From assembly GCF_002954385.1 (NCBI RefSeq), contig NZ_MQVY01000001.1, positions 927,483-991,482 of the forward strand: DNA of 64,000 nucleotides, written 5' to 3'. The notes under the pieces are model-generated. The model did not search any database. It was not told where the DNA came from and saw nothing but the letters and a program-made list of their open reading frames with translations. Made by a program: the position numbers and the translations under genes. The DNA is from Tenacibaculum sp. SG-28. Its GTDB lineage: Bacteria; Bacteroidota; Bacteroidia; Flavobacteriales; Flavobacteriaceae. Below are positions 9,102 through 19,285 of the stretch, piece by piece. Each line of letters opens with the position of its first letter. Position 1 is the stretch's first letter.

Positions 9102-9836
9102 ATGAAACTGAAAGCTGAAAATATACAAAAACTCTACGGTAGTAGAAAAGTTGTTAAAGGTATATCCCTAGAGGTAGTGCAAGGAGAAATTATCGGGTTA
9201 TTGGGACCTAACGGCGCAGGAAAAACTACCTCCTTTTACATGATTGTTGGCATGATCAAACCAAATGGTGGATCTATTTACCTCGATAAGGAGGAAATAA
9301 CAGACAACCCGATGTACAAAAGAGCACAAAAAGGGATTGGATATTTAGCACAAGAGGCCTCTGTTTTTAGAAAATTATCTGTAGAAGATAATATAATGTC
9401 TGTATTGGAATTTACAGACAGAACCAAAAGAGAAAGAAAAGAACGATTAGAGGAACTAATTGAAGAATTTAGCTTAGGACACGTTAGAAAAAATAGAGGC
9501 GATTTGTTATCTGGAGGAGAACGCAGAAGAACAGAAATAGCGAGGTGTTTGGCGTCGGATCCTAAATTTATTTTACTTGATGAACCATTCGCTGGAGTAG
9601 ATCCTATTGCGGTAGAGGATATCCAAGGAATTGTAGCACAGCTAAAAAATAAAAATATCGGTATTCTTATTACAGACCATGATGTGCAAGCTACTCTTGC
9701 TATTACAGACAGAACCTATTTAATGTATAATGGCGGAATTTTAAAAGAAGGTACCCCAGAAGAATTAGCAGAAGACGAAACGGTTAGGAGAGTTTATTTG
9801 GGTAAAGACTTCGAATTAAAAAAGAAAAAGTTTTAG
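9102..9836 (+). CDS. lptB: LPS export ABC transporter ATP-binding protein LptB
   Basis: The cytoplasmic ATPase that powers LPS transport by LptFGC to the outer membrane. Walker [20 protein letters not shown], the LptB-type Q-loop region [17 protein letters not shown], signature [17 protein letters not shown] and Walker [14 protein letters not shown] are all intact, and the 244-residue length is standard. It follows kdsD and tatC at a 75-base distance, so it is probably co-transcribed. It links this cluster to lipopolysaccharide assembly. Confidence 0.95.
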   Translation: MKLKAENIQKLYGSRKVVKGISLEVVQGEIIGLLGPNGAGKTTSFYMIVGMIKPNGGSIYLDKEEITDNPMYKRAQKGIGYLAQEASVFRKLSVEDNIMSVLEFTDRTKRERKERLEELIEEFSLGHVRKNRGDLLSGGERRRTEIARCLASDPKFILLDEPFAGVDPIAVEDIQGIVAQLKNKNIGILITDHDVQATLAITDRTYLMYNGGILKEGTPEELAEDETVRRVYLGKDFELKKKKF

Positions 9837-9861
9837 TCTGCCAATAGTAAAAGTCTTGATG

Positions 9862-10122
9862 TCATTTTGGTAATTCATCACTTTGCTGTTCGAGTTTTAT
9901 CGTCTTTCCATATAAAAACAAGATTCTACCGTTTTCTAGATATTTAAATGTATTTTTTCCATTGGGAAATTCGAGTAGTTCGTTTTTGAAATCTTTTTTT
10001 TACTCCACAAGTGTTAATAACGATTGCAGTAATAAGTGATTAGTTTTATATCCCTCTTCCATTTATGCCAATGCTGCTAGCAAAGGATTATCGCTTTTTT
10101 GCGACCAAATAATAAAGTTCAT
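9862..10122 (-). pseudogene. Decayed small hypothetical gene with two in-frame stops
   Basis: In the 332-base gap between lptB and pssA the minus strand can be read as one continuous 87-codon frame, starting ATG at 10122 (MNFIIWSQKSDNPLLAALA), interrupted by TAA, continuing MEEGYKTNHLLLQSLLTLVE, interrupted by a second TAA, and ending in GRILFLYGKTIKLEQQSDEL before TGA at 9862. The composition is protein-like in this single frame throughout. No family is recognised. Unlike the frameshifts elsewhere, the damage is two substitution-type stops, so real gene decay is likely. Confidence 0.45.
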
Positions 10123-10168
10123 TCGTAAAAGGATAGATAGTACACGTTACAAAAGTAGAATCTTAATA

Positions 10169-10912
10169 CTATTTGTCGATATTGATATTTTTAAAAATGG
10201 AGATTAACACATACAAACCGATGATCAGCGGTACGGATACGATTTGAAAGATTACAACTAAAATTAAGGAAACTATTAAAAATACATATTTAGTAATATT
10301 ATCATTAACCCTGTACGATGCAAATTTTAATGAAAACAGCTTGATTTCTGCATTCATAATCCAGCTGAATATCAAAGTTATCGCAATTAAAAAATATGTA
10401 TTATGAATTAGATCTGCAAAAAAAGTATCTGGAGCATATAAAACTATTAGTGGTAAGGAAACAATAAATAAAGTCATTGCAGGGGTAGGCAATCCTATAA
10501 AACTTTCAGATTGACGCTCGTCTATATTAAATTTCCCCAAACGATAACATGCAGCTAATGTTACTAATAATCCGAAAAATGAAATTATCGATATCGATTC
10601 CTCTAAAGGCATGTAACCAAAATAACCTACCGTATGCATCGCTGTAGAGGCCTGCAGTAATTGCAACATTACGATTCCCGGAACAACGCCACTTGTGACC
10701 ATATCTGCAAGTGAATCGAGCTGCTTACCAAGTTCTCCTTGAACTTGTAAAAGCCGTGCTATAAATCCATCAAAAAAATCGAAGCCTATACCCGATGCAA
10801 CAAATATTGCTGTACTAGTAAAATCTCCTGTAACTGCAAAAATTACGGCAATAGTTCCGCACAATAAATTACCTAAGGTAAAAAGATTGGGAAGGTGTCT
10901 TTTAATATTCAT
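10169..10912 (-). CDS. pssA: CDP-diacylglycerol-serine O-phosphatidyltransferase
   Basis: Makes phosphatidylserine, the precursor of phosphatidylethanolamine, at the inner membrane. The CDP-alcohol phosphotransferase motif DG-x2-AR-x8-G-x3-D-x3-D is complete (FFDGFIARLLQVQG followed by ELGKQLDSLAD). The 247-residue protein has about seven hydrophobic segments. It is flanked by a decayed gene downstream and a divergent hydrolase upstream. No phosphatidylserine decarboxylase is nearby. Confidence 0.93.
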   Translation of the reverse strand: MNIKRHLPNLFTLGNLLCGTIAVIFAVTGDFTSTAIFVASGIGFDFFDGFIARLLQVQGELGKQLDSLADMVTSGVVPGIVMLQLLQASTAMHTVGYFGYMPLEESISIISFFGLLVTLAACYRLGKFNIDERQSESFIGLPTPAMTLFIVSLPLIVLYAPDTFFADLIHNTYFLIAITLIFSWIMNAEIKLFSLKFASYRVNDNITKYVFLIVSLILVVIFQIVSVPLIIGLYVLISIFKNINIDK

Positions 10913-11013
10913 ATAAATGGATTTAAAAAGCTAAAATAAGAAATACTACACGCAGTTTTACTATTTCACACTTTTTTATCATCTTTGGATAAACTCGGAA
11001 CATTTTCTTCATC

Positions 11014-11988
11014 ATGCCATTATTAAGTCATAATTTTAATCCGTCGTTACCTTTCAAAAATCCTCATTTTAATACTATTTACCGTCCACTTTTTATGACC
11101 GGTTGTATTTCGTATCAAAGAAAACGAATACCTACTTGGGATAATGACTTTTTAGACTTAGATTTTTCTATTGTAAAGTCTAAAACTATCGTACTTCTAA
11201 TACACGGTTTGGAAGGAAGTGCTCAATCCAATTATATGATAACTAGTGCTAGCCAACTAAACAAAGCTGGTTACGATACGGTTTGTTTAAATTTACGAGG
11301 TTGCAGTGAGGAAGATAATTTATTGCTCGGCACGTATCACAGCGGAAAAACCGATGATATAAAATATGTTGTAGAATACTTAGTCTCTAATTACAATTAT
11401 GATAACATTGTTTTACTAGGGTTTAGTTTGGGTGGAAACTTAGCCTTGAAATATATAGGGGAATACAAACATATCCCTAAAGAGCTTAAAGTAACGGTCG
11501 CAGTATCTGTTCCCATCGATTTAACAGCATCCCAGCGCGAATTGTCTAAATTTAAAAATAAAATTTACTTGCGTGAATTTTTAAAATCCATGAAAATAAA
11601 GCTCTTAAAAAAAGCTGAAAAATTTCCAGAATTTACCATCGATAAAAATTTATTGGCAAAAGCGTCACTATTCCGCCATATAGAAGAGCAATATACTGTA
11701 CCTGTTTTTGGTTTCGATAGTCCTGAAGATTATTGGAAAAAAGCTAGTTCCAAGCCTTACATTCCGAAAATAAAAACTCCCACCCTACTCATTAACGCAT
11801 TAGATGACAGTTTTTTATCTCCAGAATGTTATCCTTTTGATGTAGCAATGCAACACGATAATTTCTATTTACTAGCTCCAAATTACGGGGGGCATGTTGG
11901 CTTTTTGTCTTCCTTTTATTCTTCTCAAAATTATTGGTTAGAAAAAGAGATTATTGCTTTTATAGAAAAAAAACTAGTCGTAAAGTAG
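11014..11988 (+). CDS. YheT-family alpha/beta hydrolase
   Basis: This 324-residue protein has the YheT/UPF0017 layout: N-terminal NPSLPFKNPHFNTIYRPLF, oxyanion region LLIHGLEGSAQSNYM, nucleophile elbow LLGFSLGGNLALKY (catalytic Ser), an acid in the segment LINALDDSFLSPE and a His in YGGHVGFL. The family is thought to act on lipids or esters but has no firm substrate in bacteria. It is transcribed alone, divergent from pssA. Confidence 0.85.
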   Translation: MPLLSHNFNPSLPFKNPHFNTIYRPLFMTGCISYQRKRIPTWDNDFLDLDFSIVKSKTIVLLIHGLEGSAQSNYMITSASQLNKAGYDTVCLNLRGCSEEDNLLLGTYHSGKTDDIKYVVEYLVSNYNYDNIVLLGFSLGGNLALKYIGEYKHIPKELKVTVAVSVPIDLTASQRELSKFKNKIYLREFLKSMKIKLLKKAEKFPEFTIDKNLLAKASLFRHIEEQYTVPVFGFDSPEDYWKKASSKPYIPKIKTPTLLINALDDSFLSPECYPFDVAMQHDNFYLLAPNYGGHVGFLSSFYSSQNYWLEKEIIAFIEKKLVVK

Positions 11989-12056
11989 CTGCATACTTTA
12001 GTTGGTTTAACAATAACTTGTCAAAAAGTTAGTTATATCCTAAGTATTTTAGATAT

Positions 12057-13148
12057 TTGTTACGCATACAAAAGAAACCTTTGAGAACCTACTTTATACT
12101 TTTAATTTTCTTTATTTCAGCCAGCGTTAACGGTCAATTCCGAAATTATTCGAATGAATTTTTAAATATTGGCGTGGATGCAGCTGCACTTGGTATGAGT
12201 AAATCGGTTACTGCTACTAGTGGTGATGTAAACTCTATCTATTGGAATCCTGCCGGTTTAGTAAAAGTAAATGATTATCAGGGCTCTCTAATGTATGCAA
12301 CATATTTTGCAGATATTGCAAATTATAATTTTGCAGGTTTTGCAATGCCTATAGATAACAAAAGTTCTATAGGTTTTGCGATAGTGCGTTTTGGTGTTGA
12401 TGACATATTAAACACCACAGAATTAATAGATAACCAAGGTAATATTGACTTCAATAGAGTGAGTCTTTTTTCAGCTGCAGATTATGCCTTCAATGTAGCC
12501 TATGCTAGGAATATGATCTTGGATGGTTTTCAGTTTGGATTTAACGCTAAGATAATTCGAAGAATAATAGGAGATTTTGCCACCTCTTGGGGTTTAGGGT
12601 TTGATGCGGGCATACAATTTGAAAGAAATAATTGGAGTTTTGGTCTAACTATTAGAGACATCACTACCACGTATAATACATGGGCTATTAATGAAGAAGA
12701 ATTCGAAAAAATACAAAATGCTATTCCAGGGCAAAACCAAGAATTACCAGAAACTACCGAAATGACTAAACCTAAATTACAAATTGGTGTAGCTAAAGAC
12801 TTTACAATTAGTCGTTATTTTTCCCTATTATCTTCCATAGACTTGAGGATGCGATTTTTAAAAACCAATGACTTAATTGCTACTGATATTGTCTCTATTG
12901 ATCCGGCTGTAGGACTGCAACTAGATTATGATAAAATGGCATTTTTAAGGGTAGGTATAGGGAATTTTCAAAATATCACAGCGTTCGACAATTCAAAATC
13001 ACTGAGCGTACAACCAAATTTCGGAATTGGTTTTAAATACAGAGGCATTCAAATTGATTATGCTCTTACCAATATCGGTAGTGTAGGAAATGCCCTTTAT
13101 TCGAATATATTTTCTATAAAATTTGACTATAGTTTTTTCAGACAATGA
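12057..13148 (+). CDS. PorV/PorQ-like outer membrane beta-barrel protein
   Basis: A 363-residue secreted protein with a signal peptide (residues 1-23, ending SVNGQ). The following segment DAAALGMSKSVTATSGDVNS and YWNPAGL is the PorV/FadL-like opening of the type IX secretion-associated family. The rest is alternating amphipathic strands ending in aromatic residues, typical of a barrel. The start is TTG at 12057, the only one giving the complete signal peptide. The next gene overlaps its stop codon by four bases. Its exact role is unknown; the family includes shuttle and anchor proteins of type IX secretion. Confidence 0.8.
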   Translation: MLRIQKKPLRTYFILLIFFISASVNGQFRNYSNEFLNIGVDAAALGMSKSVTATSGDVNSIYWNPAGLVKVNDYQGSLMYATYFADIANYNFAGFAMPIDNKSSIGFAIVRFGVDDILNTTELIDNQGNIDFNRVSLFSAADYAFNVAYARNMILDGFQFGFNAKIIRRIIGDFATSWGLGFDAGIQFERNNWSFGLTIRDITTTYNTWAINEEEFEKIQNAIPGQNQELPETTEMTKPKLQIGVAKDFTISRYFSLLSSIDLRMRFLKTNDLIATDIVSIDPAVGLQLDYDKMAFLRVGIGNFQNITAFDNSKSLSVQPNFGIGFKYRGIQIDYALTNIGSVGNALYSNIFSIKFDYSFFRQ

Positions 13149-14331
13149 TACTACATAAGAAATACTTTTTATTGCTTCTACTCTTGTTAACTAGCAAGGC
13201 TTTTACAGGACAAAATTTACAATTATCCACATACGCGGAGGTTAGTGTTGTGACTTATGGTCCTGGAGAGGCATTATTTGAAAAGTTTGGACATACTGCA
13301 GTGCGTATCAAAGACCCGCTGTTGCGTTTAGATTTAGTGTATAATTATGGCATATTTGATACCAGTGAAGCAGATTTTTATGTAAACTTTACCAAAGGAT
13401 TCATGAAATACAAGCTAGTTCGGTATCCCTTCAAAAACTCGGTTGAAAGCTACCAACAAGACAAAAGATGGATTAAGCAGCAAGTATTAAATTTAACCGT
13501 AAAGGAGAAAAACCAAATTTTTGGTTTTTTGGAACAAAATGCACAACCTAAAAACGCGAGTTATTACTACGATCCCTTTTTTGATAATTGTTCTACAAAA
13601 CCTAAGAATATTCTATTTAGTGCGTTGGAAGATAAGATTATTCTTAACGATAATTTTATTGTAGCAAAAAAAACGATACGCCAACTTATGAATTCCGAGT
13701 TACATTGGAACACCTGGGGTAGTCTTGGAATCAATATAGCATTAGGAAATAGACTTGACCGGGTTGCAACCCCGCAGGAATATGCATTTCTTCCCGATTA
13801 TGTTTTTAAAATTCTAGCGGCATCTAAGGTAAAAAGAAATGAAAAATTAGAAGACCTCGTCTTAAAAACGGAAACAATTCTAGACTATGAAGAAAAAGTT
13901 CCTACCTCTGATAAACTAAGCCCTTTTCTCGTATTTTTTCTACTATCGATCCTCGGATTTTTTCTTACAATAACAGATTATAAAAATGCTACCAGACGCG
14001 ATGGTTAGATTTTTTCTTGTTCAGTACAACTGGAATTTTTGGAATTCTAATTATTTTTCTTTGGTTTTTTACAAACCATTCCACTGCGCCAAATAATTTT
14101 AATTTCCTTTGGGCATTTGCACCAAATTTTATGGTAGGATTTTTTCTTTTTAAAATGAGGATACCAAAATGGGTCTCCGTATATTATAAAATATTGGTAG
14201 TACTGTTGTGTATCATTCCAATTCTATGGATTACAGGGTTGCAAACCTTTCCTATAAGCTTACTCAGTTTTTACCTACTTTTATTCGCAAGATACATGTA
14301 TGTAATACGATTTATAAAAAACTCTGAATAG
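13145..14331 (+). pseudogene. DUF4105 periplasmic/membrane protein, frameshifted
   Basis: The first frame (13145-14008) has a signal peptide and the DUF4105 domain: FEKFGHTAVRIKDPLLRLDL, WIKQQVLNLTVKEK and the Cys-containing motif FFDNCSTKPKNILF. It then ends early. The usual C-terminal membrane part continues in another frame up to 14331 (RWLDFFLFSTTGIFGILII and several hydrophobic helices). One extra A in the A run at 13982-13986 would restore a single protein of about 395 residues (DYKKCYQTRWLDFF). Function is unknown; DUF4105 resembles the LNB N-terminal domain. The ATG overlaps the stop of the PorV-like gene, so they form an operon. Confidence 0.8.
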
Positions 14332-14728
14332 CTAAATCATAACTTTGTAATCCAAAACCAAGTATTACTCCTTTGGCATTCGGTGCTATGTAGCTAAGAT
14401 GCCTGTAGGTTTCTCTCGAATGTACATTAGAAATGTGTACTTCAATAGTAGGTGCTTGAATCGCCTTTACAGCATCTGCAATTGCAATAGAGGTATGTGT
14501 ATAGGCTGCTGCATTTAATATAATGCCATCATATGCAAATCCAACTTCGTGCAATTTATTAATAATTTCACCCTCTATATTAGACTGATAGTAGGATAGT
14601 GTAATTGTGTTGTATTTTTCTTTTAAGTTGGCAAAGAACTCCAAAAAAGAGGTATTCCCATAAATTGAAGGTTCTCTTTTTCCTAAAAGATTAAGGTTGG
14701 GCCCATTGATTATAATAATTTTTTTCAT
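14312..14728 (-). CDS. aroQ: Type II 3-dehydroquinate dehydratase
   Basis: Third step of the shikimate pathway, dehydrating 3-dehydroquinate to dehydroshikimate in the cytoplasm as a dodecamer. Motifs are IINGPNLNLLGKREPSIYG (with the catalytic Tyr), YQSNIEGEIINKLH, ILNAAAYTHTSIAIADA and EVHISNVHSRE with the catalytic His. At 138 residues it is normal in length. Its 3-prime end overlaps the end of the convergent DUF4105 locus by 20 bases. Confidence 0.95.
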   Translation of the reverse strand: MKKIIIINGPNLNLLGKREPSIYGNTSFLEFFANLKEKYNTITLSYYQSNIEGEIINKLHEVGFAYDGIILNAAAYTHTSIAIADAVKAIQAPTIEVHISNVHSRETYRHLSYIAPNAKGVILGFGLQSYDLAIQSFL

Positions 14729-14779
14729 GCGATACCTTTTATGTCGTAAATGTAGGAATAGTATTCAAAAGAAAGGTAA

Positions 14780-14814
14780 AAAAAGCCATTGTATTCTAAT
14801 TACAATGGCTTTTT
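14780..14814. terminator. Terminator of guaB
   Basis: A 14-base perfect stem (14780-14793 and 14801-14814, core AGCCATTGTA/TACAATGGCT) with a 7-base loop and A/T flanks lies just beyond the guaB stop on the minus strand. Confidence 0.8.
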
Positions 14815-14837
14815 TATTAAAATATAGAATGAAATTC

Positions 14838-16361
<1,524 letters not shown>

Positions 16362-16368
16362 TTACGAG

Positions 16369-16376
16369 CAAATATA
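16369..16376 (-). promoter_or_regulatory. Possible -7 box of guaB
   Basis: TATATTTG on the minus strand is an exact TAnnTTTG match, 55 bases upstream of the guaB start. No clear -33 TTG accompanies it. Confidence 0.35.
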
Positions 16377-16430
16377 CTACATATATTGTAAATAAAAGGT
16401 TAAGTATTTAAAAATGAAAAATAGCGATAT

Positions 16431-16447
16431 ATTTATTTAAAATAAAT
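16431..16447. promoter_or_regulatory. Candidate operator, 8-1-8 palindrome upstream of the imelysin promoter
   Basis: ATTTATTT-A-AAATAAAT is a perfect palindrome lying 11 bases before the -33 TTG of the promoter at 16459. Nearly the same core (TTTATTT/AAATAAA) recurs before the DUF4856 gene with the same spacing to its -33 element. This suggests a shared, probably iron-responsive, regulator. The regulator itself is not identified. Confidence 0.5.
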
Positions 16448-16458
16448 CTTAATAAATA

Positions 16459-16488
16459 TTGCTCAACTATATTTTATGAATAACTTTG
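16459..16488 (+). promoter_or_regulatory. Promoter of imelysin gene 1
   Basis: TTG at 16459-16461, a 19-base spacer and TAACTTTG at 16481-16488 form an exact Bacteroidota promoter. The ATG follows 30 bases later. Confidence 0.7.
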
Positions 16489-16518
16489 CAAAAAATTATA
16501 TTAATTAAATCTAATTAA

Positions 16519-17754
16519 ATGAAAATTTTGACTAAAATAGGAGTTTTGATACTAGCAATGATAGTAATGAAGTCATGTTCATCAGATGAAACCCCACAAC
16601 CAGATCCAATCCCAGTAATTAGTAAAGAAGACGTAGTGAAGAACTATGTTAACATGGTCTATCAAAATTACAAAGACAGTTATGACGCAACACTTGCCTT
16701 ACAAACGGCAGTATTGAGTTTTACAGACGCTCCATCAGAAGCAGGTTTTAACCAAATGAAAACTTTATGGTTACAAGCAAGAGAGTTTTACGGACAAACA
16801 GAAGTATTTAGAGGATCAGACGGTCCTGTAGATAATGAAGGAGAAGAAGCCTGGACAATCGGTAATGAAGGGCAAATGAACGCATGGCCTTTAAACGAAG
16901 CCTACATTGATTATGTTGCTTTAAAAACTAGTTATACTGGTACCTACGATGTAAGTATTTTATCTGGCACAGATCCAATAACCAAAGAACTTATCGCAAA
17001 CCTTAACGAGGCTAATGACGACGAAAAAGCAGTTAGTACTGGATGGCATGCGATAGAATTCCTGATTTGGGGGCAAGACAATACAAATCCGGCAGATAAA
17101 TTAGCTGGCTTAAGAGAATACACAGACTATACTACAGCCGATAACGCAGAGAGAAGAAAGGACTATCTAGAGGTGGCAACGGCACTTTTAATTGACGATT
17201 TAAAAGATCTTGTGGATACATGGGCTACAGGAGGTGAATACTACAATGTATTTATGGCGATGGATACCAACGAGGCGCTTACAAAGGCTTTAAAAGGACC
17301 AACATTTTTAGCTTCATTTGAATTATCTAACGAAAGATTATTAGGTCCTGCAGTAAGTTCTGACGGAATTGATGAGTCAGGACAAGAGGATGAGCATTCT
17401 TGTTTTTCAGACAATACCCACAGAGATGTATACACTAACGCTTTGGGTATTATTAATGTACTAAAAGGGGAATATGGAAACATTGAAGGTCCTTCTCCTT
17501 TAGACCTAATTACTGAAGCTGACCCTGCACAAGGAGCTAAATTACTCGAAGAGATGAATAAAATGATGGACGCCGTTGAGGCTATCGATGCAGAAGCCAA
17601 ATCTGGGACTCCTTTTGACCTAATGATTTTAGAAGAGGGCGAAAATAACCCTGGAATTGTTTTAGCAGCGGATCAAGCCTTAAAAGACTTGGCGGATGTT
17701 ATTATAGAAAGTGCTGAAGTTATTGGAGTTACTTTAACAAGAACAACTAGTTAA
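16519..17754 (+). CDS. Imelysin family (M75) lipoprotein, canonical GxHxxE type
   Basis: A 411-residue lipoprotein with a signal peptide and lipobox Cys (MVMKSCSSDE-type leader). The imelysin fold is shown by the helical repeats and the family motif GWHAIEFLIWGQD (GxHxxE intact, near residue 180). Imelysin-like proteins (ICMP, IrpA, EfeO-related) occur in iron-uptake loci, and peptidase activity is unproven for most members. The protein is rich in Asp and Glu. It is first in a plus-strand unit with a di-haem cytochrome and a second imelysin and faces an FbpABC system, so a periplasmic iron-handling role is inferred. Confidence 0.9.
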   Translation: MKILTKIGVLILAMIVMKSCSSDETPQPDPIPVISKEDVVKNYVNMVYQNYKDSYDATLALQTAVLSFTDAPSEAGFNQMKTLWLQAREFYGQTEVFRGSDGPVDNEGEEAWTIGNEGQMNAWPLNEAYIDYVALKTSYTGTYDVSILSGTDPITKELIANLNEANDDEKAVSTGWHAIEFLIWGQDNTNPADKLAGLREYTDYTTADNAERRKDYLEVATALLIDDLKDLVDTWATGGEYYNVFMAMDTNEALTKALKGPTFLASFELSNERLLGPAVSSDGIDESGQEDEHSCFSDNTHRDVYTNALGIINVLKGEYGNIEGPSPLDLITEADPAQGAKLLEEMNKMMDAVEAIDAEAKSGTPFDLMILEEGENNPGIVLAADQALKDLADVIIESAEVIGVTLTRTTS

Positions 17755-17778
17755 ATGAAGGTATCTCTTTATAAAATT

Positions 17779-17816
17779 AATCCGAATTTATAGCTTTCAA
17801 TGTATAAATTCGGATT
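17779..17816 (+). terminator. Hairpin between imelysin 1 and the di-haem protein
   Basis: A perfect 14-base stem (AATCCGAATTTATA, 17779-17792, pairing with 17803-17816) has a 10-base loop. The tail ATCTTATTTG is only moderately T-rich, so it may terminate partially and lower downstream expression, or stabilise the upstream mRNA. Confidence 0.6.
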
Positions 17817-17819
17817 ATC

Positions 17820-17833
17820 TTATTTGTAAATAA
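17820..17833. promoter_or_regulatory. Possible operator, TTATTT-GT-AAATAA palindrome
   Basis: A 6-2-6 palindrome lies 32 bases upstream of the di-haem gene and is similar to the palindromes at 16431 and 31036. No convincing TAnnTTTG box follows at the expected distance, so this is a weaker member of the set. Confidence 0.3.
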
Positions 17834-17865
17834 AACCATTATTTTTTGTAGTAAGATATTAATGA

Positions 17866-19284
17866 ATGAAAAAATATTTTCTAACCCTACTACCCATAAG
17901 TCTTTTATTATTACTTAAATGTACTGCTCCTTCTTTAAATCTCAACGATGAGTATTCAGAGTTGGAATTTTATCAAGACGGAGAGGAATTGCCTGTTGGA
18001 AATTTTACGACCATATTTTCGAATAACGATGCTTTTGGAGTAAAAATACCAGGATTAAACAGAACCGAAGATATAAAGTTTTTTGTTGGAGATCGTTTGT
18101 TTATAACCACATGGGTACCCTCGCCAGCCTCAACAACTGGGCTTGATGGTTTGGGGCCTACTTTTAACGCAAAATCATGTGCTGGTTGTCATTTTAAAGA
18201 TGGTCGTGGAAAACCGTTACTTACCAATACGCAAAGTGCAAGTGATGGTTTTTTAATGCGTTTAAGCATTCCAGGACAAGACATACACGGAGGTCCTATG
18301 CCGGTTCCGGGGTATGGAGATCAACTTCAAAACAAAGGCGTTTTAAATGTTTCCGGGGAAGGACATGTTGCCGTTACTTTTGAAACCATAGCCGGTACAT
18401 ATCCTGATGGAACTCCTTACGAATTAAGAAAACCAAAGTATACCATTTACGAAGAAAACTTTGGCGATCTAAGCACTGTTTTAACTTCACCAAGAGTTGG
18501 AACCCAAACCATTGGATTGGGTTTTATCGATGCACTGAGTGCGGAAGAGTTACTTAAAAATGCCGATGAATTCGACACGGATGGTGATGGAATATCAGGG
18601 AAACCTAATTATGTTTGGGATGTAATAAATAGTTCTATATCTATTGGGAAATTTGGGTGGAAAGCAAATCAACCCTCTTTGAAACAACAAGTAGCTGCAG
18701 CATTTTTTGGAGATTTAGGCTTAACTTCAACAGTGTTTAAAGAACAAAATTGTCCTTCACCCCAACAAGATTGTTACGATGCTCCTGATGGCGGATCGCC
18801 GGAAGTAGTTGAGGAACAGCTAGAGAGAATAACCTTCTATCAAAGCGCCTTGTCTGTTCCAATTCGAAGAAATTTTAAAGACCCGGATGTTTTACAAGGT
18901 AAAAAGATGTTTCATAAAGCAAAATGTATTAGTTGTCACGCTATTAATTTTAAGGTGGAACAATACGAAAGAATACCGCAAATAGCAGGAACAACAGTTA
19001 ACCCTTATTCGGATTTTTTACTGCACGATATGGGAGAAGCATTAGCGGATAATAGAGCTGATTTTTTGGCCAATGGACGAGAATGGAGAACACAACCATT
19101 ATGGGGTATTGGTTTAATTAATACCGTAAACAGGCATACTTTCTTGCTGCATGATGGTAGAGCTCGTAATATCGAGGAGGCTATTCTTTGGCATGGTGGG
19201 GAGGCACAGGCTTCCAAAGAAATTTTTATGAACTATTCTAAAGAGCAAAGGGAGCAAGTTATTAAATTTATTAACACTTTATAG
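17866..19284 (+). CDS. Di-haem c-type cytochrome, DUF1111/DHOR family
   Basis: A 472-residue exported protein with two CxxCH haem sites: KSCAGCHFKDGRG near residue 103 and AKCISCHAINFKVEQ near residue 353. It also has the calcium-type segment DTDGDGISG. This is the di-haem oxidoreductase family (DUF1111, thiol oxidoreductase or peroxidase-like annotations), whose activity is not firmly established. The N-terminal leader ends in a Cys (LLLLLKCT), so it may be lipid-anchored with an atypical lipobox. It is followed one base later by an imelysin gene. Members commonly neighbour imelysin genes, and a redox step on iron is an inference. Confidence 0.85.
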   Translation: MKKYFLTLLPISLLLLLKCTAPSLNLNDEYSELEFYQDGEELPVGNFTTIFSNNDAFGVKIPGLNRTEDIKFFVGDRLFITTWVPSPASTTGLDGLGPTFNAKSCAGCHFKDGRGKPLLTNTQSASDGFLMRLSIPGQDIHGGPMPVPGYGDQLQNKGVLNVSGEGHVAVTFETIAGTYPDGTPYELRKPKYTIYEENFGDLSTVLTSPRVGTQTIGLGFIDALSAEELLKNADEFDTDGDGISGKPNYVWDVINSSISIGKFGWKANQPSLKQQVAAAFFGDLGLTSTVFKEQNCPSPQQDCYDAPDGGSPEVVEEQLERITFYQSALSVPIRRNFKDPDVLQGKKMFHKAKCISCHAINFKVEQYERIPQIAGTTVNPYSDFLLHDMGEALADNRADFLANGREWRTQPLWGIGLINTVNRHTFLLHDGRARNIEEAILWHGGEAQASKEIFMNYSKEQREQVIKFINTL

Positions 19285-19285
19285 A

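Noticed and set aside
13982..13986. Programmed -1 frameshifting in the DUF4105 gene
   Set aside because: The A run could slip, but similar one-base breaks in many unrelated genes of the window make sequencing indels a simpler common cause. No downstream stimulatory structure was seen.
17846..17875. Consensus promoter for the di-haem gene
   Set aside because: A TTG lies at the right distance from the palindrome at 17820, but there is no TAnnTTTG 19 bases later, and the position would fall inside the coding region.
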